Below, piece by piece: positions 1-8,778 of a stretch of DNA of 41,105 nucleotides. The DNA comes from Gordonia otitidis NBRC 100426 (lineage in GTDB: Bacteria; Actinomycetota; Actinomycetes; Mycobacteriales; Mycobacteriaceae). The notes below the pieces were generated by a model, which worked only from the letters and a program-made list of their open reading frames with translations, had not been told where the DNA came from and did not search any database. The stretch's first letter is position 1; each line of letters starts with the position of its first letter. A program made the translations under genes and the position numbers. The stretch spans positions 1-41,105 of the forward strand of contig NZ_BAFB01000099.1 of the NCBI RefSeq assembly GCF_000248075.1, written 5' to 3'.

Positions 1-315
1 CACGATCACGCGGACATCATCGCGTCGGGGCGTCGACGACTGGCGGGAAAACTCTCGTACACGAATATCGCGTTCGCACTCGCCCCGGCCCGGTTCCCGA
101 TGTCGGAACTCTCCGAAATCTATTGCGCCGCATTGGGTTACCCTGTCGACACGACCAACCTACTGAGGATTCTGAGTCGACGTGGCGTCGTCGTCGCCAC
201 CGGAACCGTCGGACGGACCGGGCGCACGGGCGGCCGTCCACCTGCGCTGTACGCCTTCGCCGACAACGAGTTGCGGGTCACCGACGAGTTCGCGACCCTC
301 AAACCCCCGCCGTGA
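1..315 (+). CDS. NrtR-type NUDIX-domain transcriptional regulator, C-terminal part (5' truncated)
   Basis: An open frame enters at base 1 and stops at 313-315; only about 104 residues are visible. The visible part reads as the C-terminal winged-helix domain found in NrtR-like regulators (NUDIX sensor plus DNA-binding domain): a GKLSYTNIAFALAP stretch, a helix (MSELSEIYCAALGYPVD), a second helix (TTNLLRILSRRG) and a wing with GRPPALYAF. NrtR proteins repress NAD biosynthesis genes and sense ADP-ribose. In M. tuberculosis a NUDIX gene (Rv1593c) lies beside the same biotin genes and next to nadABC, which supports the call; nadA would lie outside this window. The 3' end overlaps the convergent DUF2567 gene by 17 bp. 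The NUDIX box itself is not in view, so whether it is catalytically intact is unknown. Confidence 0.75.
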   Translation, partial: HDHADIIASGRRRLAGKLSYTNIAFALAPARFPMSELSEIYCAALGYPVDTTNLLRILSRRGVVVATGTVGRTGRTGGRPPALYAFADNELRVTDEFATLKPPP

Positions 316-922
316 GTGGCTGCTGCGGCAGGTCGTCGACTCCGTCACCGACGCCGAGATCGGCGTCGCTGGTGGCGAGCGCACACACCAGGTAGACAAG
401 ACTCAGGGCCAACGGTGCGCAGATGAGCAGAATCCACGGCGCCGAGAATCCGTTGCGCGTCGCACCGTCGAGTACGAGATCAGGAACCAGACGAAACGTC
501 TGCCCCATCGACACCTCATGCGGGTCCGGAAAGTGCAGTTCGGCGACCCATGTGCCGATCGCGCCCGCGATCGCGGTGCCGACCACCGTCGTCACGAACG
601 TGACCGCATAACCGATCAGTCCGCGCCAGTACCGGGACGCGAACCAGGCCAGCAAGGCCGCGATCGCCCCATACGCCAGCATCCAGGACGCGAAGACCGC
701 AACGCCCGCGAACTCCTCACCGAGCTGTTCGGCGGGCACCGCCGCACCGTCCGGCGTGACGGTCCCGGTCACAGCGGGGGTCGTGACCGCCCACACCGCG
801 CCGAACACGGCACCGAGTAACAGCACGACGGCTCCGACGGCGACGAGCGGCGCGACCGAATGGCGACGCGGACGTGACGTCCTAGCGAATCCCGGAGCAA
901 CCGATGCGCTGCTCGCCGTCAT
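299..922 (-). CDS. DUF2567 membrane protein (Rv1591-like), last gene of the biotin operon
   Basis: 207 residues with four predicted membrane segments: near residues 22-42 ([21 protein letters not shown]), around 75-95 ([20 protein letters not shown]), around 103-128, and near 173-194 ([22 protein letters not shown]). It resembles the actinobacterial DUF2567 family (Rv1591 in M. tuberculosis), whose function is unknown. The start at 922 was chosen because it overlaps the bsaP stop in an ATGA arrangement; a longer frame upstream is only bsaP read out of frame. The fixed position behind bioB-bsaP suggests a role tied to biotin, for example in membrane handling of biotin, but nothing in the sequence proves it. 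Confidence 0.8.
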   Translation of the reverse strand: MTASSASVAPGFARTSRPRRHSVAPLVAVGAVVLLLGAVFGAVWAVTTPAVTGTVTPDGAAVPAEQLGEEFAGVAVFASWMLAYGAIAALLAWFASRYWRGLIGYAVTFVTTVVGTAIAGAIGTWVAELHFPDPHEVSMGQTFRLVPDLVLDGATRNGFSAPWILLICAPLALSLVYLVCALATSDADLGVGDGVDDLPQQPLTAGV

Positions 923-1194
923 CGTCGTCCCACGTGTGACGAATTGACGTCGCCGTGGCGGGAGCAACGGGCGTCCCAGCCGTCGGGACGCACCTGTACG
1001 ACCATTCGCCGACCGCACTGACCACAGAACCGCGGGGGCTCGAGACCGAGTCGAGCCGCCGCGGGCACCGCGTCGGACGACTGGAGGTCGAGCTCGATGC
1101 CCGTGTACACGCCGTACCGGCACGGTTCGTCGAGCGGACCGGGAATGTCGATGGCGTGTGCCACGTGGGGGTCGACCGTGGGTGTCGGGGTCAT
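919..1194 (-). CDS. bsaP: Biotin synthase auxiliary protein BsaP (Rv1590-like)
   Basis: A small protein of 91 residues with a cysteine motif: a CxxC pair (FCGQCGRR) followed about 16 residues later by CSRHG, suited to holding an iron-sulfur cluster. It matches the description of mycobacterial BsaP (Rv1590), reported to be required for BioB to convert dethiobiotin to biotin in mycobacteria. It lies 75 nt downstream of bioB and overlaps the next gene by 4 nt. The start at 1194 has a GAGAGG ribosome site six bases upstream; the ATG at 1200 abuts that site and one at 1242 lacks one. The cluster-binding role is known for the family and is inferred here from the conserved cysteines. Confidence 0.85.
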   Translation of the reverse strand: MTPTPTVDPHVAHAIDIPGPLDEPCRYGVYTGIELDLQSSDAVPAAARLGLEPPRFCGQCGRRMVVQVRPDGWDARCSRHGDVNSSHVGRR

Positions 1195-1269
1195 CGGCAT
1201 CCTCTCACCGTGTGGTTCATCGAGTTCGAGTATGCACGCCACTCATCCGGGCGTTCTCGAGTGTGGCCA

Positions 1270-2361
1270 TCAGATGCTGTCGTTGAGCGCCTTGATGGGC
1301 ATCGACAGATCGTGCAGGAGATCGAGGTCGTCCTCGGCCGGCCTGCCGAGCGTGGTCAAGTAGTTGCCGACGATGACCGCGTTGATGCCACCGAGAATGC
1401 CCTGCTTGGCGCCGAGGTCGCCGAGTGTGATCTCCCGCCCGCCCGCGAAACGCAGAATCGTCCTGGGCAACGCGAGCCGGAACGCAGCGACGGCCTTGAG
1501 CGCCTCACTCGCCGGCAGCACGTCGAGGTCACCGAACGGAGTCCCCGGGCGCGGGTTGAGGAAGTTGAGCGGGACCTCGTCGGGTTCGAGGGCTGCGAGG
1601 TCGGCAGCGAACTCAGCCCGTTGCTCCAGCGACTCGCCCATACCGAGAATTCCGCCACAGCACACCTCCATACCCGCGTCGCGCACCATGCGCAGCGTGT
1701 CCCAACGCTCTTCCCACGTGTGCGTCGTGACGACGTTCGGAAAGTGGCTACGGGCGGTTTCGAGGTTGTGGTTGTAGCGATGAACGCCCATGTCCCGCAA
1801 CTGGTCCACCTGCTGCTGGGTGAGCATGCCGAGGCTGCACGCGATCTGGATGTCGACCTCGTTGCGAATGGCCTCGATTCCCGCGGCGACCTGGGACAGC
1901 AGCCGCTTGTCTGGGCCACGTACCGCCGCGACGATGCAGAACTCGGTCGCGCCGGTCTTCGCGGTCTGTTTCGCGGCCTCCACCAACGAGGGGATGTCGA
2001 TCCACGCGCTGCGTACCGGCGACGCGAACAATCCCGACTGCGAGCAGAAGTGGCAGTCCTCCGGGCAGCCACCGGTCTTGAGCGAGATGATCCCCTCGAC
2101 CTCGACCTCCGGTCCGCACCATCGCATCCGGACATCGTGCGCGAGCTGCAGCAGCTCGGTGAGTCGATCGTCGGACAGTCGCAACACCTCGAGGACCTGG
2201 TCGCGGTCGAGTGGCTCACCGCGCTCGAGAACCCGGGTACGCGCAATCGCGAGGATGTCGGCGGTGGCAGCGGGTGCCTGGTCAGCAGTGGATGCCTGGT
2301 CAGCAGTGGATGCCTGGTCGGCAGGGGGTGTGATCGTCGGATCGACGGGGGCCTGTGTCAT
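1270..2361 (-). CDS. bioB: Biotin synthase (radical SAM)
   Basis: 363 residues. BioB inserts sulfur into dethiobiotin using S-adenosylmethionine and two iron-sulfur clusters. The radical-SAM motif CxxxCxxC is present at C99, C103 and C106 ([14 protein letters not shown]), followed by the expected SAM-binding and barrel segments ([34 protein letters not shown]). The start at 2361 overlaps the bioD stop by 4 nt. The first 38 residues are a low-complexity leader containing two perfect 18-bp repeats encoding STADQA; the conserved enzyme begins near residue 39 ([13 protein letters not shown]). It sits directly before bsaP, the protein mycobacterial BioB needs for activity. A longer upstream frame is bioD read out of frame. 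Confidence 0.96.
   Translation of the reverse strand: MTQAPVDPTITPPADQASTADQASTADQAPAATADILAIARTRVLERGEPLDRDQVLEVLRLSDDRLTELLQLAHDVRMRWCGPEVEVEGIISLKTGGCPEDCHFCSQSGLFASPVRSAWIDIPSLVEAAKQTAKTGATEFCIVAAVRGPDKRLLSQVAAGIEAIRNEVDIQIACSLGMLTQQQVDQLRDMGVHRYNHNLETARSHFPNVVTTHTWEERWDTLRMVRDAGMEVCCGGILGMGESLEQRAEFAADLAALEPDEVPLNFLNPRPGTPFGDLDVLPASEALKAVAAFRLALPRTILRFAGGREITLGDLGAKQGILGGINAVIVGNYLTTLGRPAEDDLDLLHDLSMPIKALNDSI
2281..2316 (-). repeat. Two perfect 18-bp in-frame tandem repeats in bioB 5' end
   Basis: The 18-bp unit GTCAGCAGTGGATGCCTG (plus strand) occurs at 2281-2298 and 2299-2316, with degenerate partial copies on each side (2268-2280 and from 2317). The length is a multiple of three, so copy-number change adds or removes six residues (about TADQAS) in the non-conserved BioB leader without shifting frame. 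Confidence 0.85.
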
Positions 2362-3116
2362 GCGTGAACTCCTTCGATGGGCTGATCGGCCGTGCGGGTC
2401 TCGGCCGTGGGACGAGCGACGAGACTCGCGAGGAAGCCTGGGTCGAACCAGGTGGGTGCGGCGGTGCGGAACCGGTGAGCAGCGAGGCTCCCCACGCCTT
2501 GGGGGATGACTCCGACAAGCGGAACGCCTGTCAGACGGGGCAGGTCGTCCCGATTGCAGCGCATGGCGAGGTCGGGATCGTCGGGCGACGAACCGATGAC
2601 GAGACCTGCCGGACGAATTCCCCTGGCGCGCAACGCCTCGACGGTCAGCTCCGCATGGTTGAGGGCACCCAGACCGGCAGGCGTGACCACGAGTGCAGCA
2701 GCGCCAAGGGCATCGGCGACGTCGAGTGCGGTCAGGTCGGTGCCCAGCCGCACCATGACACCTCCCGCACCCTCGACGAGGGTCAGGTCGTGTGTCCCGG
2801 TGAGCTCGGTCACGGAGTCGACGACGGTCGCGAGTTCGAGCTGCGCGAGCCCGGCTCGCGTCGCCGCGGTCTCCGGGGCGAGCGGCTCGGGATACCGGGC
2901 GCACTCGGTGACGTCGACCTCGCCGACCAAGGCGGCGATGGCCGCGAGGTCGCCCGGCTCTCCCGCGTCGACACCCGTCTGTGCGGGTTTGCACACCGCC
3001 ACGCTCTTCCCGCCCGCACTGCAGGCCGCTGCGAGCGCCGCGGTGACGATCGTCTTGCCGACGTCCGTCGACGTTCCGGTGACCAGCAGTACATCGCCGC
3101 CCGTCGACGAGTTCAT
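2358..3116 (-). CDS. bioD: ATP-dependent dethiobiotin synthetase
   Basis: 252 residues. BioD closes the ureido ring of dethiobiotin from 7,8-diaminopelargonate, carbon dioxide and ATP. The P-loop variant GTSTDVGKT is at residues 14-22, CKPAQTG follows near residue 42, and [11 protein letters not shown] carries the conserved switch glycines. The length is close to the usual 225-240 residues. The start at 3116 overlaps the bioF stop (ATGA), and its own stop overlaps the bioB start in the same way, so the operon is translationally coupled here. Confidence 0.96.
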   Translation of the reverse strand: MNSSTGGDVLLVTGTSTDVGKTIVTAALAAACSAGGKSVAVCKPAQTGVDAGEPGDLAAIAALVGEVDVTECARYPEPLAPETAATRAGLAQLELATVVDSVTELTGTHDLTLVEGAGGVMVRLGTDLTALDVADALGAAALVVTPAGLGALNHAELTVEALRARGIRPAGLVIGSSPDDPDLAMRCNRDDLPRLTGVPLVGVIPQGVGSLAAHRFRTAAPTWFDPGFLASLVARPTAETRTADQPIEGVHA

Positions 3117-4348
3117 CGGACACCTCCCCCGTGCACGACGGAACGCGTCGCAAGTGCTTCTCCGACGACCTGCGCCGCATGGTCGACAGTGGCGTCGTCG
3201 AGATCGGCACGAACGGTCAGACGCAGTCGCGACGTGCCTGCCGGTACCGACGGCGGGCGGAAGCAGCCGACGAGTACACCCCGGTCCCGACACCGCGCAG
3301 CGGCCTCCACCGCGGGCTGCGGATCACCGACGATGCGCGAGATGACCGCGGCAGCCGGGACGGGCGCGTCGAGGCTGTGGGCCATCCGTATGGCGTTGTG
3401 GCGCAGCCGCTCCGGCAGTTCCGGCTGTGCGCGCAACACGCCGAGAGCCGCGCGAGCCGCGCCGACCGCCGCGGGATTGAGTCCGGTGTCGAAGATGAAC
3501 GTGCGCGCGACGTCGACCAGGTGCTCACGGATCTCACCCGAGCCGAGCACGACGCCACCCTGCGCACCAAGGGATTTGGAGCACACCGCGGTCACCACCA
3601 GGTCGCGCGCCCCCGAGAGCTTCGATTCGGCGACGACACCGCGTCCGCCGGGGCCGCGCACCCCGAGCGCATGCGCTTCGTCGACGAGCAGCACAGCATT
3701 GTGCTCACGGGCCGTGCGATAGAGCTGCCCGACCGGCGCAGGCTCGCCATCGACGGAGTAGACGGAGTCGGTGACAACCAACGCACGCGATTCGGCGCGG
3801 TTACGTAACGCCGCCGCGACGGCGTCGACGTCGCCCCGATCGACCACGACCACCCGCGCCCGGGACAGTCGACAGCCGTCGATCAGCGAGGCGTGGGTGC
3901 CCGTGTCGGACACGATGAGGTCACCGCGCCCGGCAAGCGCGGTGATGGCACCGACATTCGCGAGATAACCGGAGGAAAAGCAGAGCGCAGCGTCGAAACC
4001 GAGGAAATCAGCGATCTCTTCCTCGAAATCGATGTGCAGGCGCGTCGTCCCCGCGACCAGGCGCGAGGCCGTCGAACCTGCACCGAAGGAGTCCAGAGCC
4101 GCGTGGGCGCCCGCGATCACCGCCGGATGCGTGGACAGTCCGAGGTAGTCGTTGGATGCGAGGTTGAGAAGGGGGGCGTCGACGTCGCGGACGTGCGGAA
4201 CGCGATGCAGCCCTGCCGCATCGCGCGCGGCGGCGGCCTCGCCCAGCCAGTCCAGCGCCGAGGCGTCGTCTGCGATCGGGTGACGTGTCGCGCGCACCAC
4301 GTCCCCGGCGCAGAATGCGCGAGGCCCGGCGACGGTCTCCCGGGTCAT
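3113..4348 (-). CDS. bioF: 8-amino-7-oxononanoate synthase
   Basis: 411 residues. This PLP enzyme condenses pimeloyl thioester with L-alanine to give 7-keto-8-aminopelargonate. Visible signatures of the alpha-oxoamine synthase family are [15 protein letters not shown] (61-75), [14 protein letters not shown] (89-102), [28 protein letters not shown], and the PLP lysine at K258 in [12 protein letters not shown]. The start at 4348 overlaps the bioA stop by 4 nt. The frame continues upstream as bioA out of frame, so the longer version was not used. Confidence 0.96.
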   Translation of the reverse strand: MTRETVAGPRAFCAGDVVRATRHPIADDASALDWLGEAAAARDAAGLHRVPHVRDVDAPLLNLASNDYLGLSTHPAVIAGAHAALDSFGAGSTASRLVAGTTRLHIDFEEEIADFLGFDAALCFSSGYLANVGAITALAGRGDLIVSDTGTHASLIDGCRLSRARVVVVDRGDVDAVAAALRNRAESRALVVTDSVYSVDGEPAPVGQLYRTAREHNAVLLVDEAHALGVRGPGGRGVVAESKLSGARDLVVTAVCSKSLGAQGGVVLGSGEIREHLVDVARTFIFDTGLNPAAVGAARAALGVLRAQPELPERLRHNAIRMAHSLDAPVPAAAVISRIVGDPQPAVEAAARCRDRGVLVGCFRPPSVPAGTSRLRLTVRADLDDATVDHAAQVVGEALATRSVVHGGGVR

Positions 4349-5646
4349 CGGCCGCCTCCCACGCCTGCCAGTTGCGGACACAGGGCTTCGACGGCCGCGA
4401 CGATTCCCGCGCAGATGGTCTCGACGTCGGCATCGGTACACACCAACGGCGGCATGGTGTAGACGAGGTTGCGGAACGGACGCACCCAGACACCTGCGGC
4501 GACAGCGGCATCCGTGGCCACGGCGACGTCGACCTCGTCGTCGAGTTCGACGACGCCGATCGCACCGCACGTGCGGACGTCACGCACGCCTGCGACGTCG
4601 ATCAGCGGAGCGAGACCTCGCGCCAGCGCATCGGAGATGTCGGCGACGCGACGTCGCCACGGGCTTTGGAGCAGTAGTTCCGTGGATGCGACCGCGACCG
4701 CGCATGCGAGCGGATTGGCCATGAACGTGGGGCCGTGAGCGAGGCTGCCCGCCTCCCCCACGCTGATCGTCTCCGCGATCGCGGTGGTGCACAGTGTCGC
4801 AGCCAGCGTCATGTATCCGCCGGTCAACGCCTTGCCGACGCACATGATGTCCGGCGAGACGGACGCGTGGTCGGCCGCGAAGAGTTCGCCGGTACGCCCG
4901 AAGCCGGTGGCGATCTCGTCGAAGATCAACAGCACGTTCTGTTCGTCGCAGATGCGACGGAGCTCGCCGAGATATGCGGGATCGTGGAACCGCATTCCGC
5001 CTGCACCCTGGACCAGCGGTTCGACGATGACGGCCGCCAATGCGTCGCGCTGCCCGACGACCGCGGCCTCGACGGCGTCGACGTACGCGGGATCGAAGTC
5101 GGTCGGTGGTCTCGGCACGAACACCTGGTCGGCGAGAACCCCTCGCCACATCGCGTGCATACCCCCGTCGGGGTCGCAGACGCTCATCGGGGTGAACGTG
5201 TCGCCGTGGTACCCGCCGCGCCAGGTCAACAGTCGGGTACGGCCGGGCTCACCGCGGCTGCGCCAGTACTGGAGTGCCATCTTGACCGCGACCTCGACGG
5301 AGACCGACCCTGAATCGCAGAAGAAGACCTTCTGTAATGGTTCGGGTGTGATGTCGGCAAGAAGTTGCGCGAGTCGGGCAGCCGGTTCATGGGTCAGGCC
5401 GCCGAACATGACGTGACTCATGGAGTCGAGTTGTTCGCGTACCGCCGCGTCGAGTACCGGATGACGATAGCCGTGGATGGCTGCCCACCATGAGCTCATA
5501 CCGTCGACGACGGAGGTGCCGTCGCCCAGTGTCAGCCGCACCCCCTCGGCACCGCGGACGACTCGAGGCGTCGTCGACGACGGCATCGCACCGTAGGGAT
5601 GCCAGATGTGCGCGGCGTCGATGCGGCTGATCTCGGCTGCGTCCAT
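4345..5646 (-). CDS. bioA: Adenosylmethionine-8-amino-7-oxononanoate aminotransferase
   Basis: 433 residues. BioA transfers an amino group from S-adenosylmethionine to 7-keto-8-aminopelargonate. Class III aminotransferase landmarks are present: IWHPYGAM substrate motif (14-21), [13 protein letters not shown] (51-63), [36 protein letters not shown] (239-253) and the PLP lysine K272 in [10 protein letters not shown]. It is the first gene of the bio operon. A GAGGAGGA ribosome site lies at 5656-5663, nine bases before the start, and two palindromic operators lie just upstream at 5681-5716. Confidence 0.97.
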   Translation of the reverse strand: MDAAEISRIDAAHIWHPYGAMPSSTTPRVVRGAEGVRLTLGDGTSVVDGMSSWWAAIHGYRHPVLDAAVREQLDSMSHVMFGGLTHEPAARLAQLLADITPEPLQKVFFCDSGSVSVEVAVKMALQYWRSRGEPGRTRLLTWRGGYHGDTFTPMSVCDPDGGMHAMWRGVLADQVFVPRPPTDFDPAYVDAVEAAVVGQRDALAAVIVEPLVQGAGGMRFHDPAYLGELRRICDEQNVLLIFDEIATGFGRTGELFAADHASVSPDIMCVGKALTGGYMTLAATLCTTAIAETISVGEAGSLAHGPTFMANPLACAVAVASTELLLQSPWRRRVADISDALARGLAPLIDVAGVRDVRTCGAIGVVELDDEVDVAVATDAAVAAGVWVRPFRNLVYTMPPLVCTDADVETICAGIVAAVEALCPQLAGVGGGR

Positions 5647-5680
5647 GTGGTGCGATCCTCCTCGCCGGGTCCGGAGCGTC

Positions 5681-5695
5681 CTGGACACCGTCCAG
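5681..5695. promoter_or_regulatory. Probable BioQ operator 1
   Basis: A perfect 15-bp palindrome, CTGGAC-ACC-GTCCAG, lies between divergent bioA and bioQ. It has the form of the TGAAC-N3-GTT(C)A operator reported for BioQ in corynebacteria and mycobacteria. Its centre is 21 bp (two helical turns) from the second copy. Confidence 0.7.
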
Positions 5696-5701
5696 GATTT
5701 C

Positions 5702-5716
5702 CTGAACACTGTACAG
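5702..5716. promoter_or_regulatory. Probable BioQ operator 2
   Basis: CTGAAC-ACT-GTACAG, a near-perfect palindrome with one mismatched pair, keeps the TGAAC half-site typical of BioQ operators. It shares the AC(A/C)-centred layout with operator 1. Placed between bioA and bioQ, the pair could control both genes. Confidence 0.72.
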
Positions 5717-5767
5717 GGTGCGGGGCGATGCCACGGAGCGGTTCCGCAGCCCCGATACCCTGTCGTC

Positions 5768-6343
5768 GTGAGCAACAACCGCGCCGACGTCCTGCGCGCC
5801 GCGCGCGGCATCCTGACCGAGCACAGCCTGGCCGACCTCTCGATGCGCAGACTGGCGAGCGAGGTCGGCGTCCGCCCCAACGCGCTGTACTGGCATTTCC
5901 CCAACAAGCAGTCGCTGCTCGCTGCGCTCGCCGACGACATTCTCGGCGACATCGGCCCGACGGATCCCGATCAGTCGTGGGATGGGCGACTCGGCGCCAT
6001 CGCAGTCGGGATGCGGGCGGCACTGCTCGCCGTCCCCGACAGTGCCGAGGTCGTCTCGTCGGCCTGGGCGAGCGGACTGGGGACGCGCACGGTCGCCGAC
6101 GACCTGACCGACGTCGCAATCTCCGGAGGTCTCACCGCACGCGATGCCTGCGGTGTCGCGACGGCGATCTGCCAGCTGATCATCGGACTCACCATCGAGG
6201 AGCAAACCCGCGCCCAGATGGAGCGGCTGGGGGTCATCGGACCGTCGGGACGCGACTTCGCAGCAGAGTTCGACGACGCGCTCGGTGTGTTGCTCGACGG
6301 CGCCAGGCAGCGGGCGCACGTGGACGACGCCCGATGCAGCTGA
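5768..6343 (+). CDS. bioQ: TetR-family biotin repressor BioQ
   Basis: 191 residues from the GTG at 5768. The N-terminal TetR helix-turn-helix is clear: [51 protein letters not shown]. The rest is an all-helical ligand and dimer domain. In corynebacteria and mycobacteria BioQ represses biotin genes, and the gene lies divergently beside bioA, as here. The frame is open much further upstream, but those codons lie across the operators and bioA leader, and the TetR domain begins naturally at SNNRADVL. Assignment rests on family plus position plus the two operators; TetR proteins cannot be told apart by sequence alone. Confidence 0.85.
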   Translation: MSNNRADVLRAARGILTEHSLADLSMRRLASEVGVRPNALYWHFPNKQSLLAALADDILGDIGPTDPDQSWDGRLGAIAVGMRAALLAVPDSAEVVSSAWASGLGTRTVADDLTDVAISGGLTARDACGVATAICQLIIGLTIEEQTRAQMERLGVIGPSGRDFAAEFDDALGVLLDGARQRAHVDDARCS

Positions 6344-6350
6344 CTGGGCC

Positions 6351-6365
6351 CGGTGCAGTGCACCG
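6351..6365. promoter_or_regulatory. 15-bp palindrome upstream of the acyltransferase gene
   Basis: CGGTGCA-G-TGCACCG has perfect 7-bp arms and lies in the 88-bp gap between bioQ and the acyltransferase. It could be an operator or a short hairpin. There is no run of T after it, so an intrinsic terminator is not supported. Confidence 0.35.
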
Positions 6366-6431
6366 TGTGTCGGACAGGTCGGAATGGGTTTTTCGCAGGC
6401 TGGGCGGGTAGCCTCCTACCCGGAGTACGGC

Positions 6432-8714
6432 GTGCGCCGTCCACCTCGAAGTGTGGATCGGTCGGCGACGCCGTCACTCATCCAGCCCCCCGACACGGAA
6501 GCAAGCACGACCGACGTGGCAGCCCCAACCCAAGTGGTGACGACCCCTGCTCGGAACGAGCCCGTCCCGCCCCTCCCCGCGTACCGCACCGACCTCGACG
6601 GACTACGCGGGATCGCGATCATGCTGGTCGCCTGCTTCCACATCTGGTTCGGACGGGTCTCGGGCGGCGTCGACGTCTTCCTGGCACTCTCGGGCTACTT
6701 CTTCATCGGCTCGTTGTTGCGCCACGCGATCAACAGTCAGGCGTCACACGTCACCTTCATCGAGGCGCTCAATCCGTGGCCACGACTGAAGCGTCTGCTC
6801 CGTCGGCTGCTGCCGGCCCTGTTCACCGTTCTCGTGGCGGTTGCGGTGCTCACCGTCATCGTGTTGCCGCAGACCCGCTGGCTCAACATCGGCAGAGAGT
6901 TGCGCGCGTCGGCGCTGTACTACCAGAACTGGTACCTGGCGCTGAATTCACAGGACTATCTCGCGGCAAGCTCTGCGAACAGCCCGCTGCAGCACATCTG
7001 GTCGATGTCGGTCCAGGGACAGTTCTTCGTCGGCACCCTTTTCATGGCCGTGATCGCGACGGGGGTCATCAAACTTCTCTCGTCGATCATCAGGCCGATC
7101 GCACGGCCGCAGACGATCCGCGTCATTGTCGGGATCTCACTGCTGGCGATCGCCGCCGTGTCGTTCTACTGGGCGCACATGCGGATGGGCGTCAACCAAC
7201 AGTGGAACTACTACGACACGCTTTCTCGTCTGTGGGAGCCGTTGGCCGGTGGCCTGCTGGCGATCTGGTTGCCGCGCTGGCGCGTGCCGCGCTGGTTGCG
7301 CAACGGTGCGGCGCTGATCGCACTTGCCCTCATCGTGACGTGTGGGTGGTGGATCGACGGCGTCGATTCCTACCCGGGCCCGTGGGCGCTGGTGCCGGTC
7401 GGATCGACGCTCGTCATCATCTGGGCGGGCGCCACAGCACTCGAGCGGCCCCGCGCCCACGAGGTCATCGATCAATCGCAGCCCGCGGTCAGCCGTGCTC
7501 TCGCCGGCCGGGTCCCGGTGTGGCTCGGCACTATCGCCTACTCGTTGTACCTGTGGCACTGGCCGCTGCTGATCTTCTACCTGACGTGGCGCGACAAGAA
7601 CCACGCCAATGTGATCGAGGGCATCGGTCTCCTCGCGGTGTCCATCGGGCTGGCGTGGCTGACCAAGCGCTACATCGAAGACCCGCTGCGCGGCGGCGAC
7701 CGGTCGACACTCGCGCGCGGCGATCGACGAGGTCGCTCTCGGCTGCTGAGTTACACGTCGGTCGTGACCACCGTGTTGGTGGTGGCATCGATCGGGGTGG
7801 CCGTCGGCGTCAACCTCTGGGATCGCCATGTCGCCAACACCGTCGTCAACACCGCGAATCTCGACCCACACTCCTACCCCGGCGCGCGGGCACTGCTCAA
7901 CGGCTGGCCGGTACCGGCACTCGACCCGCAGCCGACACCGCTCGCCGTGCTGGGCGACTTCCCCGAGACCTCGACGCAGGGATTCATGAGTTCGTTCGAG
8001 GATCCCGCGATCCACGTCGGCGTCTACGGCGACCCCAACGCCACCCGCACCATCGCCCTCGCGGGCGGCTCGCATGCCGAATTCTGGATCACCGCGCTCG
8101 ACGAATTGGGCAAACGCAACCACTTCAAGGTCACCACCTACCTCAAGATGGGCTGTCCGCTCTCGACCGAACTCGTACCCAAGCAACGCGGCGTGCCCTA
8201 TCCGCAATGCCACGACTGGGTGCAACGGGTGATGGCCAAGGTGATCGCGGACAAGCCCGATGCCGTGTTCACCAACTCGACCCGCCCGCGGGACTTCCAG
8301 GCGGGTGACTGGATGCCCGACGACTACAAGCCGATCTTCACCCAGTTCATGGACGCGGGCATCCCCGTGCTCGGAATGCGCGACACGCCGTGGCCGATGG
8401 GTCCGACGGGCGCGCTCGACACCCCGACGTGTCTGTCCAACGGTGGAACCGCCTCCGAGTGCGGCTCCGAACGAGCGCGCGTCCTCTCACCCACCGACCC
8501 CGCGCAGCCATTCGCCGCCGACAAGCCACTGTTTCACCCGCTCGACGTCTCGAACGGCATCTGCACACCGACGGAATGCCCAGCGATCGTCGGCAACATC
8601 ATCGTGTACAAGGACTGGCATCATCTCAGCGCGACCTACGTGCGCAGCCTGACAGACGAGGTCGGACGCCAGCTCGCCGCCGCACTGCCCTGGACGGGAG
8701 CGTCACACCCCTAG
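6432..8714 (+). CDS. Acyltransferase family 3 membrane protein with C-terminal SGNH domain (OafA-like, Rv1565c-like)
   Basis: 760 residues from the GTG at 6432, which has GGAG six bases upstream; the frame is open earlier but overlaps bioQ. The N-terminal half is an Acyl_transf_3 membrane domain: YRTDLDGLRGIAIMLVACFHIWFG (near 50-73), with about ten hydrophobic segments, ending at YIEDPLRGGD. The C-terminal half is an SGNH-type domain with the Ser motif GGSHAEFW in place of the common GDSH, and a catalytic-looking DWHHLSATYV near the end. Such proteins move acyl groups, often acetyl, across the membrane onto sugars or lipids. Its place beside treX is shared with M. tuberculosis Rv1565c. The acceptor is unknown; a trehalose or glucan-derived envelope sugar is possible but unproven. 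Confidence 0.85.
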   Translation: MRRPPRSVDRSATPSLIQPPDTEASTTDVAAPTQVVTTPARNEPVPPLPAYRTDLDGLRGIAIMLVACFHIWFGRVSGGVDVFLALSGYFFIGSLLRHAINSQASHVTFIEALNPWPRLKRLLRRLLPALFTVLVAVAVLTVIVLPQTRWLNIGRELRASALYYQNWYLALNSQDYLAASSANSPLQHIWSMSVQGQFFVGTLFMAVIATGVIKLLSSIIRPIARPQTIRVIVGISLLAIAAVSFYWAHMRMGVNQQWNYYDTLSRLWEPLAGGLLAIWLPRWRVPRWLRNGAALIALALIVTCGWWIDGVDSYPGPWALVPVGSTLVIIWAGATALERPRAHEVIDQSQPAVSRALAGRVPVWLGTIAYSLYLWHWPLLIFYLTWRDKNHANVIEGIGLLAVSIGLAWLTKRYIEDPLRGGDRSTLARGDRRGRSRLLSYTSVVTTVLVVASIGVAVGVNLWDRHVANTVVNTANLDPHSYPGARALLNGWPVPALDPQPTPLAVLGDFPETSTQGFMSSFEDPAIHVGVYGDPNATRTIALAGGSHAEFWITALDELGKRNHFKVTTYLKMGCPLSTELVPKQRGVPYPQCHDWVQRVMAKVIADKPDAVFTNSTRPRDFQAGDWMPDDYKPIFTQFMDAGIPVLGMRDTPWPMGPTGALDTPTCLSNGGTASECGSERARVLSPTDPAQPFAADKPLFHPLDVSNGICTPTECPAIVGNIIVYKDWHHLSATYVRSLTDEVGRQLAAALPWTGASHP

Positions 8715-8778
8715 GGCTCCGAGATGAAGACAGCCCGCATCGCCGCTAGGGTCAACACATGACTGCGAAAAGGTGGGC

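Noticed and set aside
955..2367. A 470-residue plus-strand frame opposite bioB
   Set aside because: Shadow of bioB and bsaP, with no motif and no ribosome site.
1270..3210. A possible fusion or 280-residue extension of BioB
   Set aside because: The extension is bioD read in another frame; the ATGA overlap at 2358-2361 and the conserved start of BioB mark the true N-terminus.
6351..6365. Intrinsic terminator for bioQ
   Set aside because: The palindrome has 7-bp arms but no T-run follows, so it is listed only as a possible regulatory site.
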